Of a stretch of DNA of 64,000 nt, positions 59,677-64,000 are shown piece after piece. Origin of the DNA: Thunnus maccoyii. Lineage: Eukaryota > Chordata > Actinopteri > Scombriformes > Scombridae. The stretch lies in contig NC_056550.1 of NCBI RefSeq assembly GCF_910596095.1, positions 9,687,501-9,751,500 on the forward strand, in the 5' to 3' direction. The translations under genes were made by a program, and so were the position numbers. Within the stretch, counting starts at the first letter, position 1. Each line of letters starts with the position of its first letter. Below the pieces are notes generated by a model that searched no databases, was not told the DNA's origin, and saw only the letters and a program-made list of their open reading frames with translations.

Positions 59677-62349
59677 TGTTGTAATGGTCAAACAACTGTC
59701 AAGAAACAACTTTTTGTCATTCAATGTAACGTAACACAAGACAAACAACCAATCCTAAACCATCTGTTAATGACTTTGTGACCACAGGCTGTTAAGTGAA
59801 GTCGTTAGTGAGTACAATCACAAATTAAATTCCAGATAATTGTGGGAAATGACATCTCAACAGCTTTTTGATGAGTAACCTGCTGGAGTTCCATCTATAT
59901 AAAATGCAGGCAAAACACTGATTCAGTTCATCTCCATTTCTTTACATTAAGTGATAGATATTAGTATCCCAAGAGTATTTGGCAGAACATAAGACACATA
60001 GGCTCAGGACCAAGAGAAAACATCCTCTTCATCCTTCAGCACTCACCTGCCGAGCAGCCCCAGGACTAGAGTGGGCAGGAGATGGCCCAGAGTCGAGACA
60101 AGGGATAGGCTGAGCAGAATTGGAAGGGGAAAAGCTCACGCTTTGATTGGAGGAGAGTCCATCAGAAGCTGGACTATCGTAAGTAGAGGGGGAAACAGAC
60201 AGCTGCAGAAGCAAGGCCAGGTGCACAGCAGATGGACGGCAAGCATAGAGGGACAGGAAGCACATCATCAGGCAGAGAGGGAAGGAGAAAAGGAAGAAGA
60301 GTTAATTTTGGAAAAAGGGAGTAGGAGGAGAGAGAAATGTGGAGACAGAAAGATAGAGTGAACAGTGAAGGAAAGCGTGAAAGAGGAGAGCAAGCAGCTT
60401 TAGGCGCAGAAGGAAAAGCAGCAAAGCCAAACAAACCCACGGCAGCTTTCTACAGAACTATGAAAGGGAATGAATCATTACTGTGCTAAAGCCTAATTAC
60501 AAATCATTTGCAAAACCGTCAATTGCCATTATAAACAATTAACAGGGATTAAAGCAAGAAACAATTTGTGAGCCTGAAAAGTTTTCCAGGAGGAAATATG
60601 TACAATGTACTGAATTAAGTATTATATTAATTTCAAACTGCTTTATGCCTGAAATCAGGCATGGTGCCTGAAAACTTCAAACCCTGAATTAAGCATGTTA
60701 GTGATCATCTTTCATTTGTTTTTGTTGCTCATAAGTAACAAAGCATAACTGATAATTCGTAAAGGTGAGATGAGATACAAGGTCATGCAAACAGAAAGTA
60801 TCAAATGAAACATCCCTTTCAATAGCCTACACATCAAATGCAGTGTGTTAAAACAACCACTGTGGGGCGCAACAGGGCTGAGAGCAGCAGACAATCGGCA
60901 GCTTACAGACAACATGTCTGCAGAGACTCTCACTCTCTAGACCTACCTCATGATCACCACAATGGCAGAAAGACTGACCAAACCTCTATCCACTAATGAT
61001 TTTACCCCCACCGCTACAAGACCCAGCTAACAGCAGTGTTTCTGCATACCTTGTCATAGTAAGGGCTGCGATCCATGGCAGACTCCTTGTGGAGCTGGTG
61101 TCGAGACCCGGGATTCTTCCCAATTACTCCATTGAAGTCTCCCATACCGCCCATGTCCATACGCTTGTCCTGCACCATCCCTCCTCCTGTTTTCATGGAG
61201 TCGTCAGGAGAGTCTCGCTGAAAGGGGACAAGACAAGAAAATGGGATTATAGAAACAGTAAAGCATAAATATTGCACACAATCATCAAAAATCATAAGTC
61301 GGCTGCAACAATAGCTTTAGTGCTACGATAACATGGTTTGTTTTTGTTTCCAACACATTTTTCATAAAGGTTTTGTAGACAACAGAACAACACAGTCATT
61401 TAGAGATGACTAACGCACAATGGGAATCAGTACTTACAGAGAAGTTCATGCTGTTGAACTGGTTGATGAAGGGTTTCATCCAGGGTTCATCCTGTTTGTT
61501 GACTGGTTTGTTCATCTGAAACACAGCAGATACATTTATTTATAATATACAATATACTGTAGACACTTGAAGCATTAGCAGGGTTGCCTTTTTAACCATT
61601 TAAATTTCAAGCATTCCTTTATTTTGTACTGAGACTTCTGCTGTTTCTGTCAGGAACTCACATGGTTAAGAAAAGAACAAACTTTACATTAAACTGCTTT
61701 TCTTTAATGTCAGCAAGTGTTTGGTTAAAGCAGGGGTCAATGTTTTCATTTTTTGTGATGAACAAATGTGCAAAGCTAAGGTGACAGACCTTGTTGGAGC
61801 CTTTATGCTTGTAGTTCCAGGTGTTTTGGTCATGGGACCTGTTGTCCTGTTGGCTGTTGCTCCACATGCCAATCTCCACCTCCTCTTCCTGGTCCCAGCT
61901 ATTGCTCATGGACACCTCCTCACCACACCACGTCTCCATGGGCTTGGGACCTGGAGCTACTGAGGAGGGAGGGAAAGGAAGAAACTGAATATCAGCGAGT
62001 GATTGTATACAATTCAGTTGTTCATTTTCCTACAGGAAAATTCTCTCTCCTGCTACTCTTCGCAGAAAGGTCAGAGTTCACTGTCAGGACTGCAGATAAT
62101 TTTAACATCATAATTCTCTTCAGAACGAGATTTTTGAGGAATATTCAATTTCATGTGTGCACCTACCAGACTTATGCTGGCCGCCCCATCCAGTCTCTCT
62201 GCTATCCCTGGCGTGTTCATCCCAACTGGAGCTGGTGTCCATGGGCTTCCCCCATGCAGACGTCCCGTTGTCCACTGTCACGGGCGGAGCAGAGCTGGGC
62301 TCCCTCCATGTTGAGGACTCCTTCTGCTGGGGGTAAGGTTCACCCCAAC
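53452..62349 (-). CDS. tnrc6a: TNRC6A (GW182) miRNA silencing scaffold, C-terminal 17 exons
   Basis: Exons in transcript order: 62167-62349, 61790-61959, 61438-61515, 61050-61217, 60047-60202, 59494-59613, 58771-58908, 58365-58457, 58065-58239, 57723-57866, 56429-56599, 56193-56333, 55428-55535, 54965-55195, 54612-54682, 53974-54113, 53452-53800. About 878 residues in consistent phase; the N-terminal Argonaute-binding GW repeats continue past base 64000. Seen in order: the last GW-rich segments (WGEP, AWGKP, GWGG), [13 protein letters not shown], a Gln-rich region with an 11-Gln run, [32 protein letters not shown], a PAM2-like region, [25 protein letters not shown], the RRM ([17 protein letters not shown] through [13 protein letters not shown]) and a C-terminal LWG-rich tail. 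It links Argonaute to PABP and CCR4-NOT in P-bodies. The C-terminal sequence matches TNRC6A better than B or C. Confidence 0.95.
53974..54113 (-). CDS. tnrc6a: tnrc6a exon, core of the RRM
   Basis: A 140-nt exon encoding [38 protein letters not shown] and QKSLHM, nearly identical to the human RRM. The following exon completes it with [17 protein letters not shown]. The donor splits the Met codon (AT|GTAAG). This RRM is known for lacking canonical RNA-binding residues. Confidence 0.95.
56835..57530 (+). mobile_element. Tc1-like transposon remnant, internally deleted
   Basis: A left end TAGTGGGGTCCAATAGTCTG (about 56837) matches the fish Tc1 family. The sequence then jumps straight to late transposase code: AYSGVDTG-type fragment, [18 protein letters not shown] (about 57148-57204, second catalytic Asp), and in another frame [20 protein letters not shown] (about 57236-57295, Glu). 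Stops and a frameshift are present, and no inverted right end was found. It lies in the tnrc6a intron 56600-57722. Confidence 0.85.
58365..58457 (-). CDS. tnrc6a: tnrc6a exon with polyglutamine tract
   Basis: A 93-nt exon, 31 codons: RLLL, then eleven Gln codons (mixed CAG/CAA), then [16 protein letters not shown]. It aligns with the Q-rich region after [10 protein letters not shown] in TNRC6A. Being phase 0 at both ends, it can be skipped without a frameshift. Confidence 0.93.
59633..59675. repeat. (CA)n microsatellite
   Basis: A 43-bp CA tract in a tnrc6a intron, just upstream (in gene sense) of exon 59494-59613. Confidence 0.95.
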
Positions 62350-63559
62350 CTAGAGGAAAAGAGAGGAAAGTAACATTAGAATGAGGACATACATTCAGAG
62401 GTTAAGTCTTGAACCGATAGCTTAAACTAAACATTAACAGTATTTGCTTACTTCTTTTTAAATTGTCTTTTATTATTGAGGCCAAAGGCAGGTATCAGAA
62501 GTCTAATTTTTGCTGGCAGAACACACCTAAACCTTGTTTAGTTCGACACTGCAACCTGTGCACAGCTGAATATTCATATAGTAATACATAACGTATGAGT
62601 AATGAAGCCACATTTATCAAGGTATTTGTTTGTTTTCATGCCAGCATCACAGCTCTCCCCATTCAGAGTTGCCATATCAGGCTTGTCTAGCCACTCAAGA
62701 GTTGTAAGGTGAGTGGCTTCAAGTGGAAAAGGTGACAAAGTAGAGGCATTAAATCACTCTTGGAACCAGACTTACATTTTAATATTTACACTACAATGCT
62801 GCTGCAAGTTCATTGTTTTTTTTCCTCTGCTGGAATCAGAGAACACAGCTTGAGGAGAGAGCCATGTTCATGTCCCTGGGGAACCCTGCGTCAACTTGCT
62901 TATGTAAGTGTTGTTTACTTTAACTCTTGTGGGTGTATAGATGTGTGTGCGGGTCTCTATACACTTTCAAATGTGATGTGTGTGTGTATGTATGAGGTCA
63001 AAAGGCTCCTGTTACAGCTGACCACCCTGACCCGCTACTTTCTCCCTCCACAGGAGGCGTTTGGGGAGATGCCAGGGATACCTCCCTGTAAAAATAGGAC
63101 AGATCATGGGGTGGCCTCGGGCTCCAGTGTCCCTCATGTGACAGGGCATGCACGAACATAAGCGCATGCACATACAAACACAAAGAAACATGCACACACA
63201 GCTAAAACAGACAGACACACAGAGGTAGACATATATACACAGATTGTTATATACATGCATACACTGAAGCAGATCCATTAACTGTAAACTCCAAAAATCA
63301 CACAATCAGTGTCCAAAATTGGGGACTGGTAGATGAAAAAGATCCACCAGCCAAGCATATTTAAATAATAAATTGCCTTTTTGTGTCGCATATACATTTG
63401 TTTCAGTACATTTCATTGACATAACAAGGTAATATGTTGAATACTGTGACAAGCAGCAGACCAGCAGCAAGTGACAGTTAAACGGAAAGCTGCAATGTAG
63501 AGTAGCGGATGTCCCGTACAGTGAACAGTGCTGTAAAACTAGGGGCGCTTGAGACGGTC
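62350..63559 (-). other. tnrc6a intron, no exon recognised
   Basis: The minus strand from 62350 to the window end shows no GW-rich coding sequence, so the next upstream exon lies beyond 64000. Short plus-strand frames here have no similarity I recognise. Confidence 0.6.
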
Positions 63560-63806
63560 TGGGTAGCAGGGTGGCTCAGTGGTTAGCACTGTTGCCTCAC
63601 AGCAAAAAGGTCCTGGGTTCAAAGCCCGGCCATCCAAGGTCCTTTCTGTGTGGAGTTTTCATGTTCTCCCTGTGTTTGTGTGGGTTTCCGCTGAGTGCTC
63701 CAGTTTCCTCCAACCATCAAAGACATGTATGTTTGGGTTAATACTCTTGTCAAGGTACTGGCAAAAGAACTGGAGTTGGTCCCTGGGTGCTGCACTGCCA
63801 CTGCTC

Positions 63807-63863
<57 letters not shown>

Positions 63864-63935
63864 GATGGGTCAAATGCAGAAGATCAATTTCCCCACAGGG
63901 ATCAATAAAGTACTTCTTCTTCATCTCAAGCAGTC
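63560..63935 (+). repeat. tRNA-derived SINE
   Basis: A promoter-like head with A box (TGGCTCAGTGGTTAGCA, about 63571) and B box (GGTTCAAAGCC, about 63617) is followed by CTTTCTGTGTGGAGTTTTCA and GGTTTCC blocks, an internal (TG)n tract at 63810-63859, and the end CAGGGATCAATAAAGTACTT with a CTT-rich tail. This is a widespread fish repeat. It interrupts the tnrc6a intron; the open frame across it is not a gene. Confidence 0.8.
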
Positions 63936-64000
63936 CTACAGTTTCGCAGCACTGTTTAGACGCGTGTAAAAAACACATTTGGTGCGCATTTCTACACTGT

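Noticed and set aside
63560-63640. Possible tRNA gene
   Set aside because: It has A- and B-box-like motifs but no proper cloverleaf or anticodon arm. The rest of the repeat identifies it as a SINE.
63579-63908. Plus- and minus-strand frames near the window end
   Set aside because: They lie wholly inside a tRNA-derived SINE and its TG tract.

Overview
This is a vertebrate nuclear genome window, almost certainly from a ray-finned (teleost) fish. It holds five multi-exon protein genes with GT-AG introns and strongly vertebrate-like proteins. The rest is AT-rich intron and intergenic DNA with many (CA)n microsatellites and fish-type DNA transposons (piggyBac-, hAT-, PIF/Harbinger- and Tc1-like). 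I assembled the exon models by hand. Every exon boundary below has a consistent GT/AG (or noted GC/AG) site, and reading-frame phase was checked exon by exon.

Layout: (1) 98-27200, minus strand: usp7, with 21 coding exons seen; its 3' end lies before base 1. Its introns carry a TTAA-flanked piggyBac-type element (1571-3537), an hAT element with target duplication (5621-6605), a composite hAT plus PIF/Harbinger region (7688-13960), a piggyBac transposase relic (about 19970-22260) and a second TTAA-flanked inverted-repeat element (23779-24634). (2) 28969-33564, plus strand: hapstr1 (C16orf72 family), head-to-head with usp7 and complete in five exons, with a long candidate 3' UTR. (3) 38914-42143, minus strand: dctn5, complete in six exons (182 aa); a 374-bp hAT-type MITE with a perfect 8-bp target duplication lies in one intron. 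(4) 42729-46226, plus strand: ndufab1, complete in four coding exons (156 aa) plus a probable noncoding fifth exon behind a GC-AG intron. It shares a 585-bp divergent promoter with dctn5 that contains an NRF1-like site. (5) 47615-62349, minus strand: tnrc6a, its last 17 coding exons and a roughly 5.8-kb 3' UTR; the 5' exons lie beyond base 64000. A tRNA-derived SINE sits at about 63560-63930.

How the genes relate: usp7 (deubiquitinase) and hapstr1 (partner of the ubiquitin ligase HUWE1) form a divergent ubiquitin/stress-response pair that is also neighbouring in human (16p13.2). dctn5 and ndufab1 are neighbours in human 16p12.2, where PALB2 lies between them; no PALB2-like coding sequence was recognised here. 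tnrc6a belongs to the same human arm. The window therefore joins two human 16p blocks. I did not find an undescribed biological system. The more unusual observations are the apparently missing canonical first coding exon of usp7, the symmetrical duplicated exon inside hapstr1, and several well-preserved transposon footprints.
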